Below are positions 6,531 through 11,640 of a DNA stretch of 11,640 nucleotides, piece after piece; positions within the stretch are counted from its first letter, which is position 1, and every line of letters begins with the position of its first letter. The translations under genes were made by a program, and so were the position numbers. This DNA is from Chthoniobacter flavus (GTDB lineage Bacteria; Verrucomicrobiota; Verrucomicrobiia; Chthoniobacterales; Terrimicrobiaceae), in the NCBI GenBank assembly GCA_945903555.1, contig CAMDOJ010000042.1:1-11640 (forward strand), read 5' to 3'. The notes beneath the pieces are model-generated. The model ran no database searches. It was not told the DNA's origin and was given only the letters and a program-made list of their open reading frames with translations.

Positions 6531-6713
6531 TGTCAAAGGGGTCTGGCATTAATTATTGACATTTAGTTGTCTGGAGGCGCGAAAACCAATCTTGTGGATG
6601 GTATAGGAGCGCCAACGTCCTCGTTGGCTTCAGTTGTGTGTTAGGCCGAGGAGGACCTCGCCGTTCCCGTCGGAAAGAAAATCTCGGTAGTCACAGACGG
6701 GCTCTACAAAGTG
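6531..6713. repeat. Second, partial copy of the 302-bp unit
   Basis: Bases 6531-6713 repeat 6229-6411 with an exact offset of 302; I counted 13 mismatches over 183 positions, about 93%. Hairpin 1 (6611-6628) is unchanged. Hairpin 2 (6645-6662) has a GGC to GCC change that breaks one stem pair. The block near 6690 (AGTCACAGAC) matches the copy at 934-1124 better than the adjacent full copy, a sign of exchange between copies. The final 119 bases of the unit are missing and other sequence follows from about 6714. Confidence 0.85.
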
Positions 6714-6754
6714 TTGGTTTCCTATTGGTTTGGTTACAGGGGGCAGCAACTTTC

Positions 6755-6797
6755 TTTTGACATTTATGGAATTTGAGGGGTGACAAGTATGTCAAAA
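6755..6797. repeat. Perfect 9-bp inverted repeat upstream of the vapB-like promoter
   Basis: TTTTGACAT (6755-6763) and ATGTCAAAA (6789-6797) are perfect inverted copies around a 25-base centre containing GAGGGGTGACAAG. It ends five bases before the -35 box of the next gene. It may be a further small element end, since TTGACA/TGTCAA ends also occur at 6229, or it may be an operator for the antitoxin gene. Confidence 0.55.
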
Positions 6798-6802
6798 ATA
6801 GG

Positions 6803-6831
6803 TTGATCTTTATTTAAAATTGTATTATAAT
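6803..6831 (+). promoter_or_regulatory. Sigma-70-type promoter giving a leaderless vapB-like transcript
   Basis: TTGATC (6803-6808), a 17-base spacer, and a perfect TATAAT (6826-6831). The ATG begins at 6838, six bases beyond the -10 box, which is where transcription would normally start. No room remains for a Shine-Dalgarno. Confidence 0.75.
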
Positions 6832-6837
6832 TTCCAT

Positions 6838-7116
6838 ATGAAAACGACTTTGGATATTCCAAGCGCTTTGTTGAGTGAGGCAATGAGGTTGGCTGGAGCG
6901 AAGACGAAACGCGCGGCGGTGCTGGCTGCCTTGGATGATTTCTCGAAGCGTGGCCGAATGCGTGAGATGGCCATGAGATTGGGAAATTCCGACACATTCA
7001 TGACAGCTGTGGATTTAGAAACCCTGCGCATTCAGAATCTTATTTATTCACTCATTCTGACGGGTGATTTGCCGAGCACGACGAATGCGGGTGAAAGCGT
7101 TGGTTGTTGTCAATAA
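6838..7116 (+). CDS. VapB-family antitoxin, orphan, with aberrant C-terminal tail
   Basis: Residues 1-64 of the 92-residue product match VapB antitoxins of the ribbon-helix-helix type: the strand MKTTLDIP, the helix AGAKTKRAAVLAALDDF, then the toxin-binding segment RMREMAMRLG and SDTFMTAVDLETLR (51-64). VapB proteins bind DNA as dimers and neutralise the PIN-domain RNase VapC. Most end at about this point and are followed at once by vapC. Here the frame runs on for about 26 residues with no family resemblance, and no PIN-domain start or Asp-rich motif appears in any frame before the next gene's promoter at 7119. The partner toxin therefore seems deleted, and the tail is probably read-through into unrelated sequence. 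I start at 6838 because of the family start and the -10 box; an in-frame ATG at 6820 lies inside the promoter. Confidence 0.8.
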   Translation: MKTTLDIPSALLSEAMRLAGAKTKRAAVLAALDDFSKRGRMREMAMRLGNSDTFMTAVDLETLRIQNLIYSLILTGDLPSTTNAGESVGCCQ

Positions 7117-7123
7117 TATTGAC
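7109..7123. promoter_or_regulatory. Dyad GTCAAT-AAT-ATTGAC over the -35 box of the esterase gene
   Basis: A perfect 6-bp inverted repeat with a 3-base centre overlaps the TTGACC box of the following promoter. A repressor or activator site is possible. The duplicated promoter at 7895 lacks it, so it is not needed for the core promoter. Confidence 0.3.
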
Positions 7124-7147
7124 CTGTCCACCCCCAACCTCTAAGAT
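7119..7147 (+). promoter_or_regulatory. Promoter of the SGNH esterase gene, predicted leaderless
   Basis: TTGACC (7119-7124), 17 bases, TAAGAT (7142-7147). The ATG at 7155 is seven bases beyond the -10 box, so transcription should start at or next to the initiation codon. The same layout, with only a few base changes, occurs at 7895-7931. Confidence 0.7.
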
Positions 7148-7192
7148 CTATTACATGAACAAAAAGCACACATTCGTAAGAGCCCTCAGTAT
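7119..7192. repeat. Promoter plus N-terminal codons, source copy of the duplication
   Basis: The sequence from the TTGACC box to the AAGCACACATTCGTAAGAGCCC codons recurs at 7895-8017. There the match is interrupted by extra copies of the AAGCACACATT block, which lies at 7940 and again at 7982. The copies are in the same orientation, about 0.77 kb apart, and bracket the esterase gene. Confidence 0.7.
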
Positions 7193-7892
7193 TGCAACCA
7201 CAGTAGTGCTACTTAGCTTATCCTATGCCAATGCCGCAGAGAAAGAGAAGCATCTATTCATCCTCTCTGGTCAGTCAAATATGGCTTTGCTAGACCCAAA
7301 CATTTCCTTCACACCAACACTAGAGACTAACTTCGGTAAAGATAACATAATCGTTGTGAAGAGCGCCAAGGGCAGTCAGCCGATTAGGCGTTGGTACAAG
7401 AAGTGGAAGCCGGGGCAGGGCGACCAACATGAAGCAACTGGTGACTTTGGTGACCTGTATGACGTTTTGATGAAGAAGGTGGTCAAGGCGCTCAAGGGGG
7501 AGAAGCCTGCAACCGTAACATTCGTCTGGATGCAGGGCGAGCGGGATGCTCGGGAGAGACACGGGGATGTGTATGCGGCCAGCCTGAAAGGCCTGATTGA
7601 TCAGCTTGCCACGGATTTGGGCCATAAAGATGTTAACGTTGTCATTGGTCGCCTGAGTGATTTTGATATGGGTAACAAGGGTTGGCCTGATTGGACGAAG
7701 GTGCGCGAGGCTCAAGTTGAAGTGGCGGATTCCGCACCGCATGGTGACTGGGTGGATACCGACGACCTAAACGATGGGATGAACAGGAGAGGGGATCAAG
7801 TCACCAACGATCTTCACTGTTCCGTTGAAGGTTACAAAACGTTAGGCAAACGTTTTGCTGAGAAATCGATTGAATTAATTGAGAAACGATAG
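7155..7892 (+). CDS. Secreted SGNH / sialate O-acetylesterase-like hydrolase
   Basis: The 245-residue protein begins with MNKKHTFVRALSIATTVVLL and a small-residue stretch ending ANAAE, a classic signal peptide probably cut near residue 27-28. The mature enzyme opens with FILSGQSNMA, the block I motif of SGNH hydrolases in the sialate O-acetylesterase/acetylxylan esterase (SASA, CE6-like) group, with Ser41 as nucleophile. WMQGERDA is the block seen as QGE(S/A)DA in relatives, and NDLHCSVEGYK near the C-terminus gives the catalytic Asp219-x-His221 pair. Such enzymes remove acetyl groups from glycans or act on related esters outside the cytoplasm, fitting polysaccharide use; the exact substrate is not readable. 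I start at 7155 rather than in the upstream open frame because the -10 box ends at 7147 and the signal peptide starts here. No carbohydrate-related neighbours are present. Confidence 0.85.
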   Translation: MNKKHTFVRALSIATTVVLLSLSYANAAEKEKHLFILSGQSNMALLDPNISFTPTLETNFGKDNIIVVKSAKGSQPIRRWYKKWKPGQGDQHEATGDFGDLYDVLMKKVVKALKGEKPATVTFVWMQGERDARERHGDVYAASLKGLIDQLATDLGHKDVNVVIGRLSDFDMGNKGWPDWTKVREAQVEVADSAPHGDWVDTDDLNDGMNRRGDQVTNDLHCSVEGYKTLGKRFAEKSIELIEKR

Positions 7893-7894
7893 TG

Positions 7895-7923
7895 TTGACC
7901 TGTCCACCTCCAACCTCTAAGAT
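7895..7923 (+). promoter_or_regulatory. Duplicated leaderless promoter
   Basis: TTGACC (7895-7900), a 17-base spacer and TAAGAT (7918-7923), with an ATG at 7931 seven bases on. Across 37 bases it differs from the promoter at 7119 at only a few positions. It begins two bases after the esterase stop codon. Confidence 0.65.
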
Positions 7924-7930
7924 CCTTTAC

Positions 7931-8074
7931 ATGAACAACAAGCACACATTAGTTGATGCATTCGTAAAAGCCCACAACGACAAGCACACATTGGCAGACA
8001 CATTCGTAAAAGCCCTCAAGGAACGGTCTAAGCAGTCCGGGTTAGGACTGGGCTATGCAATGGGCGTAAAGTAA
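7931..8074 (+). CDS. 47-residue ORF built from duplicated leader and signal-peptide codons
   Basis: The frame starts seven bases after a good -10 box, in exactly the setting of the esterase gene. Its first codons (MNNKHT) match the esterase's MNKKHT. A 42-bp (14-residue) tandem duplication follows: KHTLVDAFVKAHND then KHTLADTFVKALKE, so the repeat preserves frame. The rest is ERSKQSG and a Gly-rich tail ending GVK. There is no signal peptide core, because the hydrophobic stretch of the parent gene is absent. It matches no family I know. The duplicated promoter suggests it is transcribed; whether the peptide is made or useful is open. Confidence 0.45.
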   Translation: MNNKHTLVDAFVKAHNDKHTLADTFVKALKERSKQSGLGLGYAMGVK

Positions 8075-8279
8075 GTCCGGCGAAGTTCCCATCTCAAACG
8101 CCGTCTTCGTCGCATCCTTGAAATGCGCCAGATGGTAAGACGCAAACGAATTTCGCAGGCAATTCGTAGGCCACCCAAGTGACACACACCTTGTTTCCCG
8201 CCGAGATGCAGAGAAGTGGTGGGTGCTGTGACTGAACTCCCGACTTGCACTCTGCCCCGGAGTCGGACAGATTGATTTC
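8075..8279. other. Intergenic region before the Panacea gene
   Basis: No start-to-stop gene is supported here on either strand. Short open stretches exist, but none resembles a known family. No canonical promoter with both boxes was found before 8280. Confidence 0.35.
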
Positions 8280-8831
8280 GTGAAATATCCATTCGACATA
8301 GATAAGTCTGCGCAGTGCGCTCACTTTTTCGCGGATCGAGCAGGTGGCGAAATCGAAGTTCTGAAGCTTGTGAAGCTGATGTATCTGGCGGATCGCAGGT
8401 CTTTTGAAAGACGCCAAGTTCCGATTGTCGGAGGTCACTATTACTCGTTGAAACACGGGCCGGTGACGAGTGAGGTGCTGGATTTGATCAATGACGGCAC
8501 ACCGCAAGGGCAGAGTCCGTGGGAGCGGTTGATTTCGGATCGGGCAAACCACAAGGTGGCCGCTGCTGCGAAAAAAGAATCTTATGATGCTTTGGCTCCT
8601 TCCGAATTGAAGATTCTCAACGAAGTGTGGGATGATTTTGGTTCGTTGGATCAATGGGCATTGGTGGACTGGACTCACAAGCATTGCGAGGAGTGGGCTG
8701 ACCCGAACGGCGGCAGAGGAGACATCAATGCCCGCAAGCTGGCCGAGGCGTTTGCATGGAATCCCAGCGAGGTCGAAGCTTTTTTGGAGGATATGGAATC
8801 GGCAAACCGAATCCACTCCTTGCTGAATTGA
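8280..8831 (+). CDS. Panacea-domain (SocA/DUF4065-like) antitoxin candidate
   Basis: The 183-residue product carries the Panacea signature: LKLVKLMYLADRRSFERRQVP at 28-48, then GGHYYSLKHGPVTSEVLDL at 51-69. Panacea is a small helical domain known as the neutralising part of many unrelated toxin-antitoxin pairs; a related protein, SocA, acts as a proteolytic adaptor. The rest is acidic and rich in Trp and Glu. The only suitable start is GTG at 8280, since a stop in this frame at 8229-8231 lies upstream with no ATG between; no strong Shine-Dalgarno is seen. The next gene begins seven bases after the stop, the tight antitoxin-first order expected of a type II toxin-antitoxin operon. The domain call is firm; the antitoxin role is inferred from family and context. 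Confidence 0.8.
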   Translation: MKYPFDIDKSAQCAHFFADRAGGEIEVLKLVKLMYLADRRSFERRQVPIVGGHYYSLKHGPVTSEVLDLINDGTPQGQSPWERLISDRANHKVAAAAKKESYDALAPSELKILNEVWDDFGSLDQWALVDWTHKHCEEWADPNGGRGDINARKLAEAFAWNPSEVEAFLEDMESANRIHSLLN

Positions 8832-8838
8832 CCACGGG

Positions 8839-9210
8839 ATGGATTTGATTCTGGGAATGGCCTTTCGGTGCATGGCGGAACCGAGGCATATTTATGTTCC
8901 TTTGTTTGACCCGAGTCGGGATGCTGATGAAATGCTGTTTGTGAACTTTACAACGCTTCGCGATAGGTGGGTTGACGATGTCTGCATCCTTGACGAAAAA
9001 GACTATGCGGAATTGAAGCACCGGACGACAGTGGCTTATTCCAGAGCCAACATTTACAAGAAATCTGTGTTCTGCGCGGCGGTTGCGAACAATCATTTTG
9101 TGCGCTTGGATGACCTGCCTGGCGAGACTTTGAAAAAAATTATTTCCGGCGCTCTCGCTTCAAACGAATTGCCGGAACGCAAAAAGGGTATTCTGCCGAA
9201 ATCTTTTTAA
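8839..9210 (+). CDS. PemK/MazF-like toxin candidate paired with the Panacea gene
   Basis: The 123-residue product contains HIYVPLFDP (17-25), MLFVNFTTLRD (32-42), VCILDEKDY (48-56) and LKHRTTVAYSRA (59-70). This order of a short strand with DP, a VN-T-T strand, a C-x-L strand and a K-H-x-x-V-x-Y segment resembles small PemK-like proteins related to the MazF RNase fold. If so, it would cleave RNA and be held in check by the Panacea protein encoded seven bases upstream. The start is uncertain: ATG 8839, 8857 and 8872 are all in frame, and the conserved part begins near residue 15. The C-terminus is basic and ends KGILPKSF. The toxin role rests mainly on the operon context; the fold assignment is by pattern only. 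Confidence 0.55.
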   Translation: MDLILGMAFRCMAEPRHIYVPLFDPSRDADEMLFVNFTTLRDRWVDDVCILDEKDYAELKHRTTVAYSRANIYKKSVFCAAVANNHFVRLDDLPGETLKKIISGALASNELPERKKGILPKSF

Positions 9211-9640
9211 AGCCAGCATCCATGAGGGTCTGCGGGTATTTGTTTGTTAAAAACTAAAAAATTACCCCCCCCGCAATAGGGTTGGTTTGTGAGGTCAATG
9301 ACTTTACCTAACCAACCTTTCGGGATCTCCTCCTCGTAGGAATTGAGCGCCCAGAAGCGGAACTCTCGGAGGTTGGTCGTAAAAAAGCGATAGGAAGCAG
9401 GCATTTAATATTGTTAAAGAGGCAGGCGAAGATCACCCCCCTGCATTGAACAACCCCAGCGCAGAGACCTCGCTTGGGAGTGATGAGGGGACCGTGGTTT
9501 TTGACTCCAGACCCACCGCCACCATTTCGGCAAAATCCCGTCACATGGCGACCGATTATTCCGCTTTTGAGGGGCGTAGGGTTTCGGGAAAAATACGGGA
9601 CGTGACCGTGCGCGAAAGATTTGTGGTTCGCTCGGGCGCT
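9211..9640. other. Intergenic region between the toxin-antitoxin pair and the metal operon
   Basis: The two flanking genes converge on this region. A minus-strand frame from ATG 9404 encodes about 50 residues with ordinary-looking composition (MPASYRFFTTNLREF...) before a run of eight C's near 9266, and may be a gene fragment, but I recognise no family. A plus-strand frame from 9446 to 9694 overlaps the permease 3' end and looks accidental. No strong hairpin with a U-run was found for terminating either operon. Confidence 0.4.
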
Positions 9641-10585
9641 TTAGTCGTGGGCGAGGGGGGCGGTTGCTATCTCGCTCGTTCCTGCACTCATTAGTCTGGG
9701 GCGATTGAAACTCCCCGCCACCACTTTGCCTGCAAGCACAACGAAGAAAATGAAACCTGCGCATGCTGCCATCATTCCCGCCGAGCTTAGAGCTCCGATT
9801 TCGGTGTGACCTGTGAGTTTGGCCAACAGCGCCGGAGCAACAGAGATAGCAGCGATGTGTCCACCGATAGCACACGCTGCAGCGAGCAGGAGACTGATTC
9901 CTAGCACCCCGCCGACGCGGTGGCTTAATAGCAATGCGGTCGCTCCAGGGACGATGAGCATCGCGATGACTAAAATACTGCCCACACTTTCAAAGGCGAC
10001 CACTGTCGTGATGGCGGTGGTGACAGTGAGTCCATACTGGAGGATACCTGAGGGAATTCCGACCGTTTCTGCAAAGCGGGGATCAAATGCAGCCAATCGT
10101 AGTTCTTTATAAAAAATCAAAGTCAGTCCGAGGTTGAGAACGAGTATCCCCCCCGAGAGCCAAACGACTTGGGGAATGGCTCCTCCATCAATCACGGCCA
10201 ATTCGATAGCTCCATACAAAACACAGGAGGGATCCAAATCCACGTGATCCGCCGCCACGCGGATGAGAACGAGTCCGAGAGCAAATAAACTACAAAAGAC
10301 CACCCCCAGCGCAGCGCCCGTATCCACCTTCCCATGACGATGAATGAGGTTGCTCAAAAGCCCTGTGAACAAGCCCGCGAGGGCTGCTCCGATGAGCATG
10401 GGGAGGGGATCTTTTCTTCCAGAAAACAAAAATGCAATGGCGATGCCGGGGAGAACCGCGTGGCTGATCGCATCTCCCAACATGCTCTGTTTGTTGAGTT
10501 GGAGATAAGTGCCCGGGATAGCACAGGCCATAGAAATGAGCGCGCCAGTGATGACGATCCAAGTGTCAATTTCGGTCCAGTTCAT
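9641..10585 (-). CDS. Metal ABC transporter permease, ABC-3 family (TroD/YtgD/MntD-like)
   Basis: The 314-residue integral membrane protein has about eight or nine hydrophobic segments. It carries ABC-3 family markers: QLNKQSMLGDAISHAVLPG near residue 30, where the His lies in a transmembrane path, and the segment around FDPRFAETVGIP followed by AFESVGSILVIAMLIVPGATA. Such permeases pair with a second permease, a cytoplasmic ATPase and an extracytoplasmic binding protein to import Mn(II), Fe(II) or Zn(II). Its ATG overlaps the stop of the upstream permease-repressor fusion by four bases (ATGA), indicating coupling; a GGAG lies about 11 bases before the start. Order and fusion match chlamydial ytgCR-ytgD, so YtgD is the closest functional label. 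It is the last gene of the operon; binding protein and ATPase genes should lie beyond the right edge. Confidence 0.88.
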   Translation of the reverse strand: MNWTEIDTWIVITGALISMACAIPGTYLQLNKQSMLGDAISHAVLPGIAIAFLFSGRKDPLPMLIGAALAGLFTGLLSNLIHRHGKVDTGAALGVVFCSLFALGLVLIRVAADHVDLDPSCVLYGAIELAVIDGGAIPQVVWLSGGILVLNLGLTLIFYKELRLAAFDPRFAETVGIPSGILQYGLTVTTAITTVVAFESVGSILVIAMLIVPGATALLLSHRVGGVLGISLLLAAACAIGGHIAAISVAPALLAKLTGHTEIGALSSAGMMAACAGFIFFVVLAGKVVAGSFNRPRLMSAGTSEIATAPLAHD

Positions 10586-11640
10586 GACGGCATTTTCTCC
10601 GGATCGAGTGGCACAAAGCGGCGATGACCTTCCATTGCAAGAAGGACTTCCAATTCATCGACCAAGCGAGGATCAAGGACATGCTCGATCATGTCCGCGT
10701 CACGATCCACGCGTCCCGGAGCGACATCCGCATGGTTAAGAAGATAGAGTTCCCATAGCCGGTGGTTGCGCACCAGTCGGCGGGCCTCAATGAGTCCGAG
10801 GTTGGTGAGTTGCACTTTCAATCCATTGGGAGCTAGTGTCAAAAGCTCGGCATTGGCGAGACGATGAATCTCACTCAGGACTTCTTTTTTTTGCCATGGG
10901 CGTTTGTGGATAATGGCACCCAGATCGACTGAGGGGCTCGCATTTTCAGCGCATTCATAAACAGCGCGAAGCATGTGTTCGGAACGGAGGCGTGAAGCTA
11001 CCCTGCGCTCAGCCAAAAGTTGGATGACCACCCCGCGACGTGATCCAAAGAGAAGCCCAAATGTGAATATCGTCGCCGCGACTAAGACGATGATGGCGCC
11101 CGTAGGCATTTTTGGGAGAACTGCACTGACGACGACGCCGACTAAAGCGCTATCAGCCCCGATGATGGCAGCCAGAAATGCCACAACGCGGAGGTTGTCG
11201 CTCCAAAAACGTGCTGCGACTGGAGGAATCACAAGGAGGGCAACAACGAGGAGTATCCCAACGCTTTGGAGTCCGATCACTGTCACTAATACAATGAGGG
11301 AAATTAAAAAGAGATCGAGTGAGCGGACCGGCCAACCTGTCGTCGCCGCAAACGCTTCATCAAAACACAGGATGCTGAATTCCTTAAAAAAGGCCAGACA
11401 GGCGACCACGACAAAGAGCGATGACGCAAAAATAAAACCAGCATCTTGTGTGGTCATAGAGGCGGTGTTGCCGTAGATGAAGCCCTCGATTCCCGCAGCT
11501 TGGCCGCCGGGCAGTTGTTGGATCGCACTTAAGAGCGCAACCCCTGTACCGAAAAACACACTTAATACGATCGCTAGGGCGGCATCATCTTTGATTCGGC
11601 TGAATTTTCGTATGCCGAGAACGGTGAGCATTCCTGCAAT
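10582..11640 (-). CDS. Metal ABC permease fused to a DtxR/MntR-like domain (YtgCR type), 5' end outside window
   Basis: The frame is open to the window edge. Counting from the in-frame Met at 11631, residues 1-200 are the membrane part of an ABC-3 permease (LQSVGILLVVALLVIPPVAA is typical), and roughly 90 N-terminal residues lie outside the window. After SRRG (near 11030) comes a cytoplasmic extension of about 140 residues: a winged helix (LRAVYECAEN to LTNLGLIEA) and a dimerisation/metal domain. Metal ligands of DtxR/MntR regulators are recognisable: His290 and Glu294 in NHRLWE, then Asp313, Glu316 and His317 in DMIEHVL. An acidic residue where DtxR has Cys102 is closer to MntR, hinting at Mn(II). 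In Chlamydia the same fusion, YtgCR, is cleaved to free a repressor; whether this happens here is unknown. Confidence 0.88.
   Translation of the reverse strand: MAGMLTVLGIRKFSRIKDDAALAIVLSVFFGTGVALLSAIQQLPGGQAAGIEGFIYGNTASMTTQDAGFIFASSLFVVVACLAFFKEFSILCFDEAFAATTGWPVRSLDLFLISLIVLVTVIGLQSVGILLVVALLVIPPVAARFWSDNLRVVAFLAAIIGADSALVGVVVSAVLPKMPTGAIIVLVAATIFTFGLLFGSRRGVVIQLLAERRVASRLRSEHMLRAVYECAENASPSVDLGAIIHKRPWQKKEVLSEIHRLANAELLTLAPNGLKVQLTNLGLIEARRLVRNHRLWELYLLNHADVAPGRVDRDADMIEHVLDPRLVDELEVLLAMEGHRRFVPLDPEKMPS

Noticed and set aside
6229..6713. Possible CRISPR array
   Set aside because: There are only two long copies 302 bases apart, with no short repeats and spacers and no cas genes.
7035..7116. 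A vapC remnant in the tail of the antitoxin frame
   Set aside because: I read all three plus-strand frames and found no PIN-domain Asp motif or typical VapC start or end.
8094..8873. 259-codon minus-strand frame opposite the Panacea gene
   Set aside because: It lies antisense to the Panacea signature, has unusual composition, and no plausible start signal or family match.
9446..9694. 82-codon plus-strand frame near the end of the permease gene
   Set aside because: It overlaps the convergent permease by 54 bases, has no ribosome site or promoter, and its composition is not gene-like.

Overview
This is an accessory stretch of a bacterial chromosome, most likely from the PVC superphylum and probably Verrucomicrobiota. 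The inference rests on three things. A manganese/iron ABC permease is fused to a DtxR-like domain in the same gene order as chlamydial ytgCR-ytgD. Shine-Dalgarno sequences are scarce, and several genes have a -10 box only 6-7 bases before the ATG. Short hairpin repeats are frequent and there is an SGNH/sialate-esterase-type secreted hydrolase. No rRNA, tRNA, CRISPR array or complete insertion sequence was seen.

Layout, left to right. Bases 191-790 hold a C-terminally truncated Rpn-type PD-(D/E)XK nuclease that ends at a short repeat (794-853). A related repeat lies at 2697-2754. Between the two is a Fic-domain protein with an AbiEi-like N-terminus (1149-2675), preceded by a 191-bp dispersed repeat (934-1124). 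An AT-rich gap leads to a same-strand run: small matrixin-like metalloprotease (3051-3548), M28-type zinc peptidase (3576-4517), a 29-residue ORF (4529-4618), and a PcfJ-domain protein (4615-6186) that overlaps the small ORF by ATGA.

Bases 6187-6837 are a repeat block. A 302-bp unit is followed by a second partial copy; each carries a pair of oppositely oriented REP-like hairpins. The 3' part of the unit is the same sequence that precedes fic. After it come an orphan VapB-like antitoxin with no visible VapC (6838-7116), a secreted SGNH esterase (7155-7892), and a 47-codon ORF (7931-8074) whose promoter and first codons duplicate those of the esterase. All three have promoters implying leaderless transcripts.

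Bases 8280-9210 encode a probable Panacea-domain antitoxin followed by a PemK/MazF-like toxin candidate. On the minus strand at the right edge lies a metal-uptake operon: a permease/DtxR fusion (10582-11640, start outside the window) overlapping by 4 bases a second ABC-3 permease (9641-10585).

Taken together, the first 9.2 kb looks like a collecting site for toxin-antitoxin type genes and small non-autonomous repeats beside a housekeeping metal-transport operon. The points most worth checking are the repeat-bracketed Fic gene, the paired REP-like hairpins, the tiny ORF coupled to PcfJ, the duplicated leaderless promoter, and the permease-repressor fusion.
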